From: Oleiagrimonas citrea
Lineage (GTDB): Bacteria > Pseudomonadota > Gammaproteobacteria > Xanthomonadales > Rhodanobacteraceae
Direction of reading: 5' to 3'
Assembly (NCBI RefSeq): GCF_012395255.1
Contig: NZ_JAAZQD010000001.1
Location: 1-64,000, forward strand
DNA: 64,000 bases
Below the pieces are notes generated by a model, which was given only the letters and a program-made list of their open reading frames with translations, was not told the DNA's origin and did no database searches. The translations under genes were made by a program, and so were the position numbers. The first letter of the stretch is position 1. Every line of letters begins with the position of its first letter. Below, in pieces: positions 1 through 12,800 of this stretch.

Positions 1-2
1 AT

Positions 3-3000
3 CAGGAACGGGTGTTCGTGGAACTGGGCGCAGGCCAGAGCCTGGGTTCGTTCGTCAAGCAGCATTCGTCCTCGGGTCGCGATGCGGCAGTCGCGGCGAC
101 GATCCGTTCGCCGTTCCAGACGCAGCGCGACGACGCGTTCCTGCTGGGCGCGGTGGGCCAACTGTGGCGCTCGGGCATTGAGCCGGACTGGGCGGCGTTC
201 TACCGTGAGGAACGCCGGCTGAAGGTCTCGCTGCCGACCTACGTCTTCGACCGGCAACGCTATTGGGTCGAGGCTGCGAAACAGGGCGCGGCTGCCGAGG
301 GCGCCCACGACGGCAAGATTGCAGATATCGGGCGCTGGTTCTATGCGGAAAAATGGCGTGAAACCACGCTCGGCCAAGTCCGGGAGACGACGAATGCGAC
401 CTGGCTTGTGCTGTTCGATGAAAGCCCTGCGGGGCAGGCATTGACCGAGAAGCTGCGAGCAACAGCGAAGCGAGTCGTGACGGTCGCGATACATCCGGCT
501 CGAACCTTTGCCCAGCCACATGCCGACCATTATCTGATCGATCCTGCCGATCCCGCGCACTTGAAACGGGTGATCCAGGAGATGCAGCAAGCCGGCATCA
601 TCCCGAATCGGATCGTGCATCTTGGACACCTAACGGAGGAGGATGATTTCGATGCTCTGCAGGCCATGGGATACCTCAGTCTGCTGACGTTGATGCAAGG
701 CCTCGGGGCAAATCGGATTCTGACGCCGATTCAACTCGATATCGTCTCGAACGGTCTGTATGCCGCGCGATCGAACGATGTAGTCAGCGCAAACAAGAGC
801 ACACTGATTGGCGCAATTCGCACCATCCCGCAGGAGTACCAGAATGTCACCGTGCGTAGCATCGACATGGATGCTGTCGATGCGGGCACCACGGTCGAGT
901 GTTTACTGAGGGAAATCACGACTTCTACGGAGGACGTGGCAGTGGCCTATCGTGCTGGCGCACGGTTGGTTCAGCGTTATGAGTCCGAACTGCTGGACGA
1001 AGTCGCCGAGGAACGGGACATATTGCGGCAGGGCGGTGTCTATGTGATCACGGGTGGACTCGGCAACGTGGGCCTGACGCTGGCCGACATGCTGACCCGT
1101 CGTTACGGAGCTCGCGTCGCGCTGATTTCGCGCCGAGCCTTCCCCGAGCGAGGGCAATGGGACACGTGGCTTGCCGAACACGATCCGGAAGACTCGGTCT
1201 GTCGGCAAATCGTCAAGATACTCGACATGGAAGCTGCAGGCGGTGAAGTCGCGGTGCACACCGCGAACGTTGCTGACGAAGCGCGGATGAGCGAAGTGTT
1301 CGCCTGGTTGGATGAACACTTCGGTCGGGTGCATGGCGTGTTTCATGCCGCGGGACTCATCACCGGCGAGTCGCACAGCATCATCGCAAGCGCGAACAAG
1401 GAGCAGGTCGACAAGCACTTCGCGCCGAAGGTATGCGGAACCCGGGTGCTTGCCCGGCTCCTGGACACACGCCAGGCAGACTTCTGCATGGTGTTCTCAT
1501 CGCTCTCGGCCGTTCTGGGTGGCCTCACGCTGTCGGCCTATGCGGCCGCGAATGCATTCGAGGACAACTTCGCGTTGTCGCGACGCAATGTGGACGGCAC
1601 GCGCTGGGTCTCGGTGAACTGGGACAGCTGGGCACGCGATCACGGTTCGCAGGATCACAAGGGAACAACCCTGGAAGCGTTCCTCATGTGGCCGGAGGAG
1701 GGCGCCGAAGCCGTTCGTCGGGTACTGGGGGCGAGCAGTTCTTCGCGTCTGGTCAACTCGACGGCGGATCTGCATGCTCGACTGGACCAGTGGGTCTATC
1801 GCAAGCAATCCCCGCTCGCCGAGACGAATGTCGAGCGCAAGCTTTCCTACTACGCACGCCCCGAGGTGAGCACCGCCTTCGTTGCGGCCAGCAACGACAT
1901 CGAGAAGCGGGTCGCGCGAGTATTCCAGGATGTGCTCGGAATCGAAGCCGTAGGACTCGAAGACAATTTCTTTGAACTTGGCGGCAATTCACTGATATCT
2001 CTGAAAATTCTAGCCGAGCTTCAGCGCGAGTTCGACGTGCAGCTCTCGCCGATTCTGATGTTCGAAGCACCCAGCGTCAGTTCGATCAGCAAGCACTTGC
2101 TGCCCCTTTGCGGGAGCGGAGAATCGAAGGCCAAGACTTCGCCGGTTCCGGTGCCGGCCAAGCGCAAGCGACGCGCGAGGCGTAAGGTCGTGTCCTCGGA
2201 TATCGCGATCATCGGCATGGCCGCTCGCGGTCCGGGAGCATCGGATTTCGCTGCACTGTGGGAGAACGCGCTGAACGGCGTCGAATCGATGACGCAGTTC
2301 TCCGATGACGAACTCTTTGCCTCGGGTATCGATCCCGCACTGGTCCGCAACCCGAACTACGTCAAATCGCGCGGCATCGTCACGGATATCGACTTGTTCG
2401 ATCCGGGCGTGTTCGGCATCAGCCCGCGTGAAGCGGAATTGATGGATCCGCAGCACCGATTGATGCTGGAGACTGCTTGGCAGACTCTGGAACATGGCGG
2501 ATATGATCCGTATCGCTACGACGGGCAGATCGGCATCTTCGCCGGGGCAAGGCCGAGCGATTATCAGATGATCCTGCACGCTGACCGTGAATTGTGGTCG
2601 GAGCTGGAAGCCGCGGATACGCACCTGGCCAATACCCAGGATTCTCTCGCGACGCGCATTTCCTACAAGCTTCATCTGAAGGGACCGAGTCTCTCCGTCG
2701 GCACCTACTGCTCGACTTCGGGCGTGGCGATTCATCTCGCAGGCCAGAGTCTGCGGGTCGGCGAGTCCGACATGGCTCTCGCCGGAGCCGTATCCTTCTT
2801 CGTTCCGGGACGGCGCGGTTATCTCTACGAGCCGGGCGATCAGGCGTCGCCAGACGGCCATACGCGAACTTTCGATGCCCGAGCACAGGGAACGGTGTTC
2901 TCCGACGGCGTCGGCATGGTTCTGCTCAAGCGGCTGGAAGATGCGATCGAAGACGGCGATACGATTCACGCCGTCATCCGCGGCACCGCGATCAACAATG

Positions 3001-6000
3001 ACGGCTCCTTGAAGGCCGGCTACACCGCGCCGAGCGTCGAGCAGCAAGCTGAAGTGGTATCCCTGGCGCTCGAAAACGCCGGACTGAGCGCCGAGGACAT
3101 CCACTACGTCGAAGCACACGGTACGGCCACGGAACTGGGTGATCCGATCGAAGTCACCGCACTGACCAAGGCCTATCGCGAGAGCACCGACCGGGTGGGG
3201 TACTGCGCCCTGGGTTCAATCAAGCCCAATATCGGGCACACCGACCGCGCCGCTGGCGTGATCGGTGTGATCAAGGCAACACATGTGCTGAAGTCGGGTC
3301 AGGTTCCGCCGACGCTGCACTTCGAGCGCCCGAATCCCAAGATCGATCTGGCCAACAGTCCTTTCATCGTAAGCAATCAGCGTCAGCAACTCCCAGTCAC
3401 GAATACGCCGTGGCGGGCAGGTGTGACAGTGCTCGGCCTGGGTGGCACGAATGCTCACATCATCCTTGAGCAGAGTCCTTCACCAGCTCCGACATCCGAC
3501 GGCAAGACCTGGAACTTCCTGACCTTGTCGGCGAAGACATCCGGATCACTCGACGTCATGCGCGAGAATCTGGCAGACGCTCTGGAAGCCAATGAGGATA
3601 TCCATCTCTCGGATGCGGCTTTCACACTGCAGTGCGGACGCCGGGAATTCGGCGAGCGACTGGCTGTCGTCGGTCGCGACCGGAGCGAGATGATCCGAGC
3701 GCTTCGCGGTCAGAATGCGGATCGTTGCTTCCGCAACGCGAAGAACTCGGGCAAGCGACCTGTCGCATTCCTTTTCCCTGGCGTGGGCGAACAATATGTC
3801 TCCATGGCCGCGGGCCTGTATGCGGAAGAAGCCGTCTTCCGTCAGGAAATGGACGTCTGTTTCGAACTCCTGGAGGCAGAATTCGATATCGATCTGCGTG
3901 CGATTCTGTTTGCGGACGGTATCGATGCTTCCGAAAGGGCGAAACAATTCCTGCGCGGCACCGCTCCGCAGGATGACGCATCGAAACGTCTGAGCCAGAC
4001 GCAGTACGCGCAACCTTGCATGTTCGTAATCGAATACTGCTTGGCCCGCTTGCTGATGAGCTGGGGACTCGTCCCTGAAGCGCTGTTGGGCTACAGCGTC
4101 GGTGAATTCGCCGCGGCGGCACTCGCCGGCATCCTGTCGCTTCCCGACGCGCTGCGACTGGTCGCGGGCCGTGCCCGCGTCATCGCCGAACTCCCGGACG
4201 GAGCCATGCTGGCGGTTCCCTTGCCGGCGAGCGAGATTGAGCCGCTACTGGGCCAAGAACTCGCGATCGGCATCAACAATGGACCGAATCTCACGATCGT
4301 GTCCGGACCAACGGCTGCGATTGAGACACTGGAAGCGGAACTGAATTCGCGCGATGTAGTAAGTCGCCGGTTGCAGACAAACCATGCGTTCCACTCCCCC
4401 ATGATGAAGGGGGCGGCGGAAGCACTGCGGGATTTGTTGTCGAAGATCGATTTGCACGCACCGCAATTCCCCTGCCTGTCTAACGTCACCGGTGAATGGA
4501 TCACCGATGAGGATGCTACCGATCGCGAGTATTGGGTCAGGCACATGTGCGGAACGGCTCATTTCTCTCAGTGCCTGGATACACTCTGGACCCGCAACGA
4601 TTGGGCCATGGTCGAAGTCGGGCCGGGGCAGAGCCTCACCTCACTGGTCAAGCAGCAGGCTTTGGAACGGGGTCATACGACGCCAGCGGTTGCCGTGTCG
4701 ACTATGCGTACAGCGTACGTGCAGGATGACGATCAGGCGTTACTCACAGCAGCGTTGGCAAAGCTCTGGGTTTCCGGCGTGGCGCCCGACTGGGAGGCCT
4801 ACTATGCCGACGAGCAACGACGCCGCATTCCGCTGCCGACCTATGCCTTTGACCGCCAGCGCTACTGGATCGACACCGAAATGGAAGAGGTGTCCCTGGC
4901 GAGTCGCCTGATGACACAGGCTGAGAAGTCCCCGCTGTCGGACTCGTTTTACCTGCCGTCTTGGAAACCTGCCGGCACAGTCGACGGAGCGTTGGAAGCG
5001 GCCGCTCCCGCGGAGGGGGCGTGCTGGCTGATCTTCGCCGACGCGAACGGTATCGGCGACGCGCTCGCCGCAGCGGTGAAACCGCTCGGCATCAAGTCGG
5101 TGCTGGTTTACCAAGGCGATATGTTCTCGGTTTCCGAAGATGGATCCCTGACCGTCCGCGCTTCGGAGCGAGACGATTACATCGCGGTGCTGAAGGAACT
5201 CAAGCAGCGAAAACTCACGCCTGATCGCATCGTGCACCTGTGGGCGACGGAGCAATGGGAAATCGATCTGGACGATGCGCTGCAAGAGCAACTGGACAAG
5301 GGTTTCTACAGTCTGTTCCATCTGGCTCAAGCCATCGGCGAACGTCTGGGCGACACGCCGGTCGAGCTGTGCATGGTCGCCAGCGACCTGGAACCGGTAC
5401 TGGGTACGGAGACGATCCATCCGGCCAAGGCCACACTGAAGGGGCCGTGCAAGGTGATCCGTCAGGAATTCGCGACGGTCACCTGCCGCAGCATCGACCT
5501 GTTCTCGTCCGAAGAAGTGGACCTGGGCGCGGAGCATTTTGGATCACGCCTAGCCGCGGAAATCCTGTCCGGCGGCGAGGATCAGTTCGCCGCGTTCCGT
5601 GAAGGCGAACGCTGGATTCCGTTCGCCGAACCGGTGCGAATCGACGCGCCGAAGGATGTCGTACCGCGCCTGAAAGAGGACGGGGTCTATCTCATCACGG
5701 GCGGCCTTGGCGGCATCGGCTTCGCCTTCGCCGAGTACCTGTACCGAACGCAGTCGGCCAAACTAGTACTGCTGGGCCGTTCTGGACTGCCGCCGCGCGA
5801 AGAGTGGGACGAGATCCTGGCCGCGAATGCGGAAGACCGGATCGCCGAGCGGGTACGTAAGGTTCATGACCTCACCGAGGCCGGCGCCGAAATACTGCTG
5901 ATCACGGCGGATGTGGCCAATGCAGAGCAGATGGAAGCGGCTGTGAGCGAGGCTGTGGAGCGCTTCGGCACGATCGACGGCGTGTTCCACGCGGCAGGTC

Positions 6001-6866
6001 TGCCCGGTCAGGGACTGACGCAGCTCAAGACCGTCGAGGCGGTGGCGCAAGTCATGGCGCCGAAGATCCAGGGCACGCTGGCGCTCGATCGTGCCTTGAA
6101 CAAGGCGGGCGTGGAACTGGACTTCCTGATTCTGGTGTCGTCGATCGCGGCGATCACCGGCGGTGGCCCCGGCCAGATCGACTACTGCGCGGCGAACGCA
6201 TTCCTGGATGCGTTTGCGCAGCGCCATCGTCACAGACATGGCCTGACGGTAGCGATCAACTTCGGCGAATGGCAGTGGGATGCGTGGAGCGATGGTCTAA
6301 AGGGCTATCAGCCGGAAGTACAGGAAGCACTGCAGCAGCACCGCCGGCAGTTCGGCATCACCTTCGAAGAAGGTATGGAAGGCATTCGCCGCATTCTTGC
6401 GCTGGATGTACCGCAGATGATCCTGCTTCCCGAGGATGCGGTGGCGATGATCGAGGGCAGTAACAGTTGCGCAGTCAGCACGATTTCGAGCGCTGTGCAA
6501 ACGTCCCGAGGACGCCGTATGGCGGCCTATCCGCGCCCGGCGCTATCGACCCCGTTCGTGACGGCGAGCAGTGAAATGGAGCAAAGAATCGCCTCGGTCT
6601 GGCAGGAAGTTCTCGGCATCGAGGAAATCGGTATCGACGACAACTTCTTCGACCTCGGCGGCAATTCATTGGTTGGACTCCAGTTGATCGGTCGGATCAA
6701 TCGAGACCTGGACATGAGCATCCAGTTGAGCTGCATCTACGAATACTCAACAGCCAGGGACCAAGCCGAAATGATCGAGGAAATCCTGATGATCCAAGAG
6801 GTGGGTTTGGAACAGGAACAGGCCGATACGAGCCTGAGCGGCGACTACATCGAGGATGTTGTGTAA
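3..6866 (+). CDS. Type I modular polyketide synthase, 5'-truncated by window edge
   Basis: Cis-AT PKS that would extend and ketoreduce a polyketide chain in the cytosol. The reading frame is open at the window start, inside the C-terminal end of an acyltransferase (VELGAGQSL), so the gene begins upstream. Domains, counted from position 12: AT end (1-90); ketoreductase with structural half (about 110-600, TGGLGNVG near 343, Tyr in SAYAAANAF); carrier domain (about 629-700, GGNSL serine near 660); ketosynthase (about 729-1160, active Cys near 900 in TYCSTS, His in EAHGTA and NIGHTD); AT (about 1250-1560, GYSVGEF, HAFH suggesting malonyl-CoA); second KR (about 1889-2080, DYCAANAF); second carrier (about 2187-2260). 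No dehydratase, enoylreductase or thioesterase is visible. The ketosynthase nucleophile context TYCSTS differs from the usual TACSSS, and the AT has Tyr where His is usual (GHSxGE). The stop codon overlaps the NRPS start by one base, so the two are co-translated. Confidence 0.93.
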   Translation, partial: QERVFVELGAGQSLGSFVKQHSSSGRDAAVAATIRSPFQTQRDDAFLLGAVGQLWRSGIEPDWAAFYREERRLKVSLPTYVFDRQRYWVEAAKQGAAAEGAHDGKIADIGRWFYAEKWRETTLGQVRETTNATWLVLFDESPAGQALTEKLRATAKRVVTVAIHPARTFAQPHADHYLIDPADPAHLKRVIQEMQQAGIIPNRIVHLGHLTEEDDFDALQAMGYLSLLTLMQGLGANRILTPIQLDIVSNGLYAARSNDVVSANKSTLIGAIRTIPQEYQNVTVRSIDMDAVDAGTTVECLLREITTSTEDVAVAYRAGARLVQRYESELLDEVAEERDILRQGGVYVITGGLGNVGLTLADMLTRRYGARVALISRRAFPERGQWDTWLAEHDPEDSVCRQIVKILDMEAAGGEVAVHTANVADEARMSEVFAWLDEHFGRVHGVFHAAGLITGESHSIIASANKEQVDKHFAPKVCGTRVLARLLDTRQADFCMVFSSLSAVLGGLTLSAYAAANAFEDNFALSRRNVDGTRWVSVNWDSWARDHGSQDHKGTTLEAFLMWPEEGAEAVRRVLGASSSSRLVNSTADLHARLDQWVYRKQSPLAETNVERKLSYYARPEVSTAFVAASNDIEKRVARVFQDVLGIEAVGLEDNFFELGGNSLISLKILAELQREFDVQLSPILMFEAPSVSSISKHLLPLCGSGESKAKTSPVPVPAKRKRRARRKVVSSDIAIIGMAARGPGASDFAALWENALNGVESMTQFSDDELFASGIDPALVRNPNYVKSRGIVTDIDLFDPGVFGISPREAELMDPQHRLMLETAWQTLEHGGYDPYRYDGQIGIFAGARPSDYQMILHADRELWSELEAADTHLANTQDSLATRISYKLHLKGPSLSVGTYCSTSGVAIHLAGQSLRVGESDMALAGAVSFFVPGRRGYLYEPGDQASPDGHTRTFDARAQGTVFSDGVGMVLLKRLEDAIEDGDTIHAVIRGTAINNDGSLKAGYTAPSVEQQAEVVSLALENAGLSAEDIHYVEAHGTATELGDPIEVTALTKAYRESTDRVGYCALGSIKPNIGHTDRAAGVIGVIKATHVLKSGQVPPTLHFERPNPKIDLANSPFIVSNQRQQLPVTNTPWRAGVTVLGLGGTNAHIILEQSPSPAPTSDGKTWNFLTLSAKTSGSLDVMRENLADALEANEDIHLSDAAFTLQCGRREFGERLAVVGRDRSEMIRALRGQNADRCFRNAKNSGKRPVAFLFPGVGEQYVSMAAGLYAEEAVFRQEMDVCFELLEAEFDIDLRAILFADGIDASERAKQFLRGTAPQDDASKRLSQTQYAQPCMFVIEYCLARLLMSWGLVPEALLGYSVGEFAAAALAGILSLPDALRLVAGRARVIAELPDGAMLAVPLPASEIEPLLGQELAIGINNGPNLTIVSGPTAAIETLEAELNSRDVVSRRLQTNHAFHSPMMKGAAEALRDLLSKIDLHAPQFPCLSNVTGEWITDEDATDREYWVRHMCGTAHFSQCLDTLWTRNDWAMVEVGPGQSLTSLVKQQALERGHTTPAVAVSTMRTAYVQDDDQALLTAALAKLWVSGVAPDWEAYYADEQRRRIPLPTYAFDRQRYWIDTEMEEVSLASRLMTQAEKSPLSDSFYLPSWKPAGTVDGALEAAAPAEGACWLIFADANGIGDALAAAVKPLGIKSVLVYQGDMFSVSEDGSLTVRASERDDYIAVLKELKQRKLTPDRIVHLWATEQWEIDLDDALQEQLDKGFYSLFHLAQAIGERLGDTPVELCMVASDLEPVLGTETIHPAKATLKGPCKVIRQEFATVTCRSIDLFSSEEVDLGAEHFGSRLAAEILSGGEDQFAAFREGERWIPFAEPVRIDAPKDVVPRLKEDGVYLITGGLGGIGFAFAEYLYRTQSAKLVLLGRSGLPPREEWDEILAANAEDRIAERVRKVHDLTEAGAEILLITADVANAEQMEAAVSEAVERFGTIDGVFHAAGLPGQGLTQLKTVEAVAQVMAPKIQGTLALDRALNKAGVELDFLILVSSIAAITGGGPGQIDYCAANAFLDAFAQRHRHRHGLTVAINFGEWQWDAWSDGLKGYQPEVQEALQQHRRQFGITFEEGMEGIRRILALDVPQMILLPEDAVAMIEGSNSCAVSTISSAVQTSRGRRMAAYPRPALSTPFVTASSEMEQRIASVWQEVLGIEEIGIDDNFFDLGGNSLVGLQLIGRINRDLDMSIQLSCIYEYSTARDQAEMIEEILMIQEVGLEQEQADTSLSGDYIEDVV

Positions 6867-9800
6867 TGTCTACGGCACAGTTTCTAGGGATGCTGAAAAA
6901 GCTGAACGTCAAGCTCTGGCTCGAGGACGGTACATTACGAGTCAGGGCATTGCCCGATGTACTGACCGCCGAACTGAAATCAGAACTGAGCGAACGCAAA
7001 CCGGAAATCATCCGGCTTCTCCAGAACCTGTCCCACGGTTCTGGCGAGAAGCGAATCGAGGCTCGCTCCGGGAATGAAGAGTCGATTCCGCTCTCCTATG
7101 CCCAAAAAAGGCTGTGGTTCCTCGAGCAACTGCAGCCCGGGGTGCCGGCATACAACACGTTCGGTCTTGGCGAAGTCCGGCAGAAGATCGACTTAGCGGT
7201 ACTCGAGCGCACCGTTGACGAGCTGGTTCGACGACATGAAATTCTGCGAACCAGTTTCCCCTCGGTCGATGGCGTGCCGGTTCAATGCATTGCACCCACG
7301 GCAGAGGTTCTTCAGCCCATGGTCGACCTTTCGACATGGACGGAAGAGGAACAGGCTGTCGAAATTCGTCGCCGGATTCTCGAGGAATCCAAGACGCCCT
7401 TTGATCTTGCCTGCGGTCCTCTGTTGCGCATTGGCTTGCTCAAGTTGGCAGAGGATAGCTATCTCTGGCTGCAGAGCATCCATCACATCATCAGTGACGA
7501 CTGGTCGCTAAAGGTGATGGAGCAGGAACTGAACGCGCTTTACGCCGCATTTTCAGCAGACCTTCCTTCGCCATTGCCGGAACTGCCGATCCAGTGGGCG
7601 GATTTTTCGATCTGGCAGCACGAGTGGTTGAAAGGGAAGGTTATTCAATCGCACATCGATTACTGGACTAAGCACCTGGAAGGGGAACTGCCGGTCCTCA
7701 ACCTGGCCAGGAACCGATCAAGGCAGTTGGAAACACGTGGCTGCTGCGGAAATTTCTTCTTTCCGCCCTCGCTATCCACCTCATTGCTGAAATTTTGCGA
7801 GACCGAGCGCGTCACCTTGTTCATGATGCTGGTCGCCGGGTACTCCGCGCTCCTGTCTCGATACACCCTCCAAGACGACGTCATCATCGGCTCGGCAGTT
7901 TCCGACCGCGGCCGTGTGGAAACTGAGAGCCTGATCGGCTGCTTCTTGAATACGCTGCCGTTGCGGGTACGCGTCAACGAAAAGGTTAGTTTCCGAGAAC
8001 TTCTTCATGAAGTCCGGGACACTTGTCGGGCTGCATTCAATCACAGCGCGGTTCCCTACGAGGAACTGATGCCGAAGCTGAAGGTAACGCGTGACATCAG
8101 CGGTTCGCCATTGTTTCAAACGATGCTGGTCCTGTTGAATTCACCCAATGCTGAGCGCGATACCGACTCGTTCCTGATTCCGCTGGAATACGAGGACGAA
8201 TCGGCAGAAATCAAGGATGTCGAGGACGCCTACGGGAGCTATACCCCTTACATCGGCAACGACACGACTAAATTCGATCTCTCTGTCACGCTGGAAGAGA
8301 CCCCATCAGGACTCCGCGGCAGGACGGAATTCAATGGCGATCTTTTCGATCAGCAGGAAATCGGAAAGCTCATCGAACGACTCCAGGTGTTTCTGGGAAG
8401 CGTTATCACAAACCCGGATCGCCCCATCGAAGACGTCGCACTGCTGACCACAGCCGAACGCGAAACGATTCTGTCGGATTGGGCTAGGGGGCCGACGCAA
8501 GAAACGGACGTTGCGCAACTGCATGAATTCGTGGAACGCCAGGCTGCGCTCCGTCCATCGGCCATCGCCATTGGGGAAGGGGACTCAACACTGAGCTATG
8601 CCGAGTTGAACGCCCGCGCCAATCAATTGGCGCGGGCTCTGGAAAATCGCGGTTTCGCTCCCGAATCTCGCGCAGGTATTCTTTTCGAACGTTCCAGCCA
8701 GATGCTGATTGCGCTGTTGGCGGTTCTTAAAGCCGGCGGTGCGTGCGTTCCCCTTGATCCGGCCACACCGGTGCAGCGCCTCGAATTCATCGTCAAAGAC
8801 GCAATCATCGACATGCTTCTGACGATGTCGGACAGTGACGTGGGGCTGGACACTGCAACCAAGGCCGTTTTCCATCTTGATCGCGAGCATGCGGAGATTC
8901 TGAAGGAGGACTCGTCAAACCTGCCGTCGATAGGCGATTCACAGTCGCTCGCCTGCGTACTCTACACATCAGGTTCAACGGGACGCCCCAAAGGAGTAAT
9001 GCTCTCGCATGGCGCTCTGGTCAACTATGCCGTGGGGGCCAGCAGGGATTACGGCATCGAACCTTCCGATCGCGTGCTGCAATTTGCTTCGATCGCATTC
9101 GATGCGAGTTTCGAGGAGATCTTCTCCACCTTTGCCAACGGTGCGGCACTGATTCTGCGTACTGAGGACATGCTGGATTCCAGCGAGCATTTCATGGGCC
9201 GTTGTGAGCATATGGGGATCACAGTCCTCATGCTCCCGACGGCCTACTGGCATGAAGTGGCGAACGATCTCGATCGCGTCGTCTTACCAGCCATGCTGCG
9301 CTGCGTAGTGATCGGCGGTGAACGCGCTTCGCCGGAAGCCTTGGTGCAATGGCAAGCAAAAACAGCGGGGCGGATCGACCTGTTCAACACCTATGGTCCG
9401 ACCGAGACTGCCATTGCTGTAACGCGGCATCTATGTCCAGCTCGACCGGATTCGGGTGGCCAGCTGAAGGAAGTCTCATTGGGCCGCCCCGTGGCCAATG
9501 TCGCGGTGTACATACTGGATCGGGCCATGCGACCGGTTCCCCCTTATATGGAGGGGGAAATCTACGTCGGCGGCGCCGGTGTCTCCTTGGGGTATCTGAA
9601 CCGTCCAGATCTGACGTCAGAACGCTTTATCGACGACCCCTTCGGGTCGCCAGGAAGTCGACTCTACCGAACGGGTGATCTGGGTCGCTATAACGCCGAC
9701 GGCGAAATCGAGTACCTGGGGCGAAATGATTTTCAGGTGAAGATCCGGGGATTCCGGATCGAATTGGGGGAGATCGAGGCCAAACTGGCATCGTGCGCCA

Positions 9801-12800
9801 GTGTCGCCGCGAGCGTGGTTGTCGCTCGAGAGGACCGGCCAGGAGACAAGCGTCTGGTCGCCTATGTTCGAGCACAACCCGGAAGCACGCTTTCGGCTTC
9901 GGAGCTGCGCGCAGCGCTCGCGGAACAGTTGCCTGACTACATGGTGCCCAGTGCATTTGTAGTGCTGGAAGACTTTCCTTTGACCGTCAACGGCAAGCTG
10001 GACCGCAAGGCACTTCCAACTCCTGAGGCTGGGGCGTTCGCCATACAGGAATACGAAGCGCCGATCGGGGCTGTCGAGAGAACCATCGCTGAAATCTGGC
10101 AGGACTTGCTGGGTGTCGAGCGCGTAGGCCGACATGACAACTTCTTCGAGTTGGGTGGGCATTCACTGCTGGGCGTACGGCTATTGGCCCGAATGCGGCA
10201 GGCAAACCTGTTGGCCGATGTACGCACGCTATTCGCAACCCCGACCTTGTCCGCATTGGCGGCAACAATCGGTGGTGACGAAACCGCCGTTGTCGTGCCA
10301 GAGAATCTCATTCCGGCGGATGCGACCGAAATCACGCCGGATATGCTGTCGCTCGTCGAATTGACGTCTGCAGAGCTTCAAAGCGTCATAGATAGCGTGC
10401 CGGGTGGGGCCGCGAACGTCCAGGACATCTATCCTCTGACGCCGCTGCAAGAGGGCATGCTGTTCCACTACATGATGGCGACGGACAGCGATCCCTATCA
10501 AGTCAGGGGGCAGGCCACCTTCGAGAGTCGTACTCATCTCGATGATTATCTGGCCGCATTGCAATTCGCGATCGACCGCCACGACATGCTGCGAACCGGA
10601 ATTGTATGGGAGGGCGTGTCCGAGCCGGTTCAGGTCGTTTGGAGAAAGGCCGAATTGGCGGTGGAGGAACTCGCTCTATCCGCAAGCGATGGAGACGTCG
10701 CAGAACAGCTTTGGGCGCGTTTCGATTCGCGGCAATATCGCCTCAATCTACGGCAGGCTCCCTTGTTTCGAATGTTTGTGGTGTACGACGAAGGGAATGA
10801 TCGATGGATTGCCCTTCAGGTTTTGCATCACCTGTGCATGGACAACATGGCGCAGGACCATCTGAAGACAGAGATCGCGGCGTACCTCGAGGGACGCCAG
10901 GCCGAGCTTCCGGCCGCGCAGCCGTTCCGCAACTTCGTGGCGCAAGCCCGTCTGGGCGTAAGTGCTTCGGAGCACGAGACGTTTTTCCGGGAAATGCTCA
11001 GTGACGTCGAGGAACCGACCATGCCATTCGGTCTTGCCGATGTGCGCGGCGACGGAAGCGGAATCGGCGAGGCCCGGCAAACAGTTGACACGGGACTGGC
11101 GCGACGACTTCGAACGCGGGCCAGAACGCTCGGCGTGAGCGCTGCGAGCCTGTGCTATCTGGCCTGGGCTCTGGTGCTCGCACGCGTGTCGGACCGAGAC
11201 GATGTCGTGTTCGGCACCGTGCTTTTCGGTCGCACGCAGGGCGAGAATGCCCTGGGTCTGGGCATCAACACGCTGCCGATTCGGATACGCATCGATGAAA
11301 ACAGCGTGGATGCGAGCGTGCGGACAGTGCATGGCTTGATCAGCCGGTTGCTGCGGCACGAGCATGCATCGCTGGCCCTGGCGCAAAACTGCAGCGGTGT
11401 GCAAATGCCTGCACCATTGTTCAGTGCCCTCCTGAATTATCGACACGGGAAAAACGAACAGGAGCGCGAGATATCGGCACAGCAGAGTGGTGCAACGAAC
11501 CTGCGTGCGGAAGAGAGAACCAACTATCCACTGACACTGGCCGTCAGCGATCTCGGCGAAGGGTTTGAACTATTGGCGCAGGTGCATGCCTCGATCAGTC
11601 CCACAGGGGTATGCGCGATGATGCACCGTGCATTGGAGCAACTGGTCGACGCGCTGGAGCGTGCACCATCAAGCCCTTTGTGTCAGCTGGATGTGCTGGA
11701 TCTGGAAGAGCGGAACCAGGTCATTGAAGCCTTCAATGACACGCACGCGGACTATCCGCAGAGCCACTGTCTGCATGAAATGTTCGAAGAGCAGGCCAGC
11801 AAGACTCCGACTGCAATAGCCCTGATATTCGAGGGGCGTGCGCTGACATACAGAGAGTTGAATACTCGCGCAAATCAGGTTGCGCATCACTTGCTCGAAC
11901 AGGGCGTCCGGCCCGACGATCGCGTGGCGCTCTGCGCCGAGCGCAGTCCGGAAATGGTCATCGGCCTGATTGGCATCTTGAAGGCGGGCGGATGCTATGT
12001 ACCTCTGGACCCGGATTATCCGAGCGACCGCATCGCATACATGTTGACGGACAGCGCACCCAAGGCCGTGCTGACACAGGCCACATTGCGTGATCGACTG
12101 CCTCTCGTCTCGGTGCCGGTGACCGTTCTGGATGAGGTGGGAGGCGATATCGATCGCCAGAGGGAGGACGATCCGGCGGTTCAGGAACTGTCCGACTCTC
12201 ATCTGGCTTATGTCATCTATACGTCTGGTTCCACTGGCAAACCGAAGGGCGTGATGGTCGAACATCGCGGCATTGTGAACCGTCTTCAGTGGATGCAGGA
12301 TGCCTACCAAATCGATGAAACGGATCGCGTCCTGCAAAAGACGCCGTTCAGTTTCGACGTCTCGGTCTGGGAATTCTTCTGGCCGCTTTCAAACGGAGCG
12401 AGGATCGTTCTCGCAGAACCGGGAGGGCACAAGGATCCCGGCTATCTGCGGGATCTGATCGTGAGTGAAAAGGTAACGGTGACTCACTTCGTGCCGTCCA
12501 TGCTGAGACCGTTCCTGAGTGTCGAAGGCATCGACAGGTGCGTTAGCCTCCGATACGTGTTCTGCAGCGGCGAAGAATTGTCTTCGGATATCGCGCGAGA
12601 CTTCCTTTCGTCATCGACGGCGGATCTCCACAACCTCTATGGGCCGACGGAAGCGTCCATCGATGTCACCTTCCATCATTGCGAAAAGCAAGCTATAGAC
12701 TCAGCGATACCGATCGGGCGTCCGATAGCCAACACGAAGATTTATATTTTGGATGATCGGATGCGACCGGTTCCCATCGGAGTCGCAGGAGAGATCTACA

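Noticed and set aside
2010..3119. Long minus-strand ORF (369 residues)
   Set aside because: It lies wholly inside the ketosynthase region of the PKS, and its translation has no protein-family features. Long opposite-strand frames are expected in GC-rich coding DNA.
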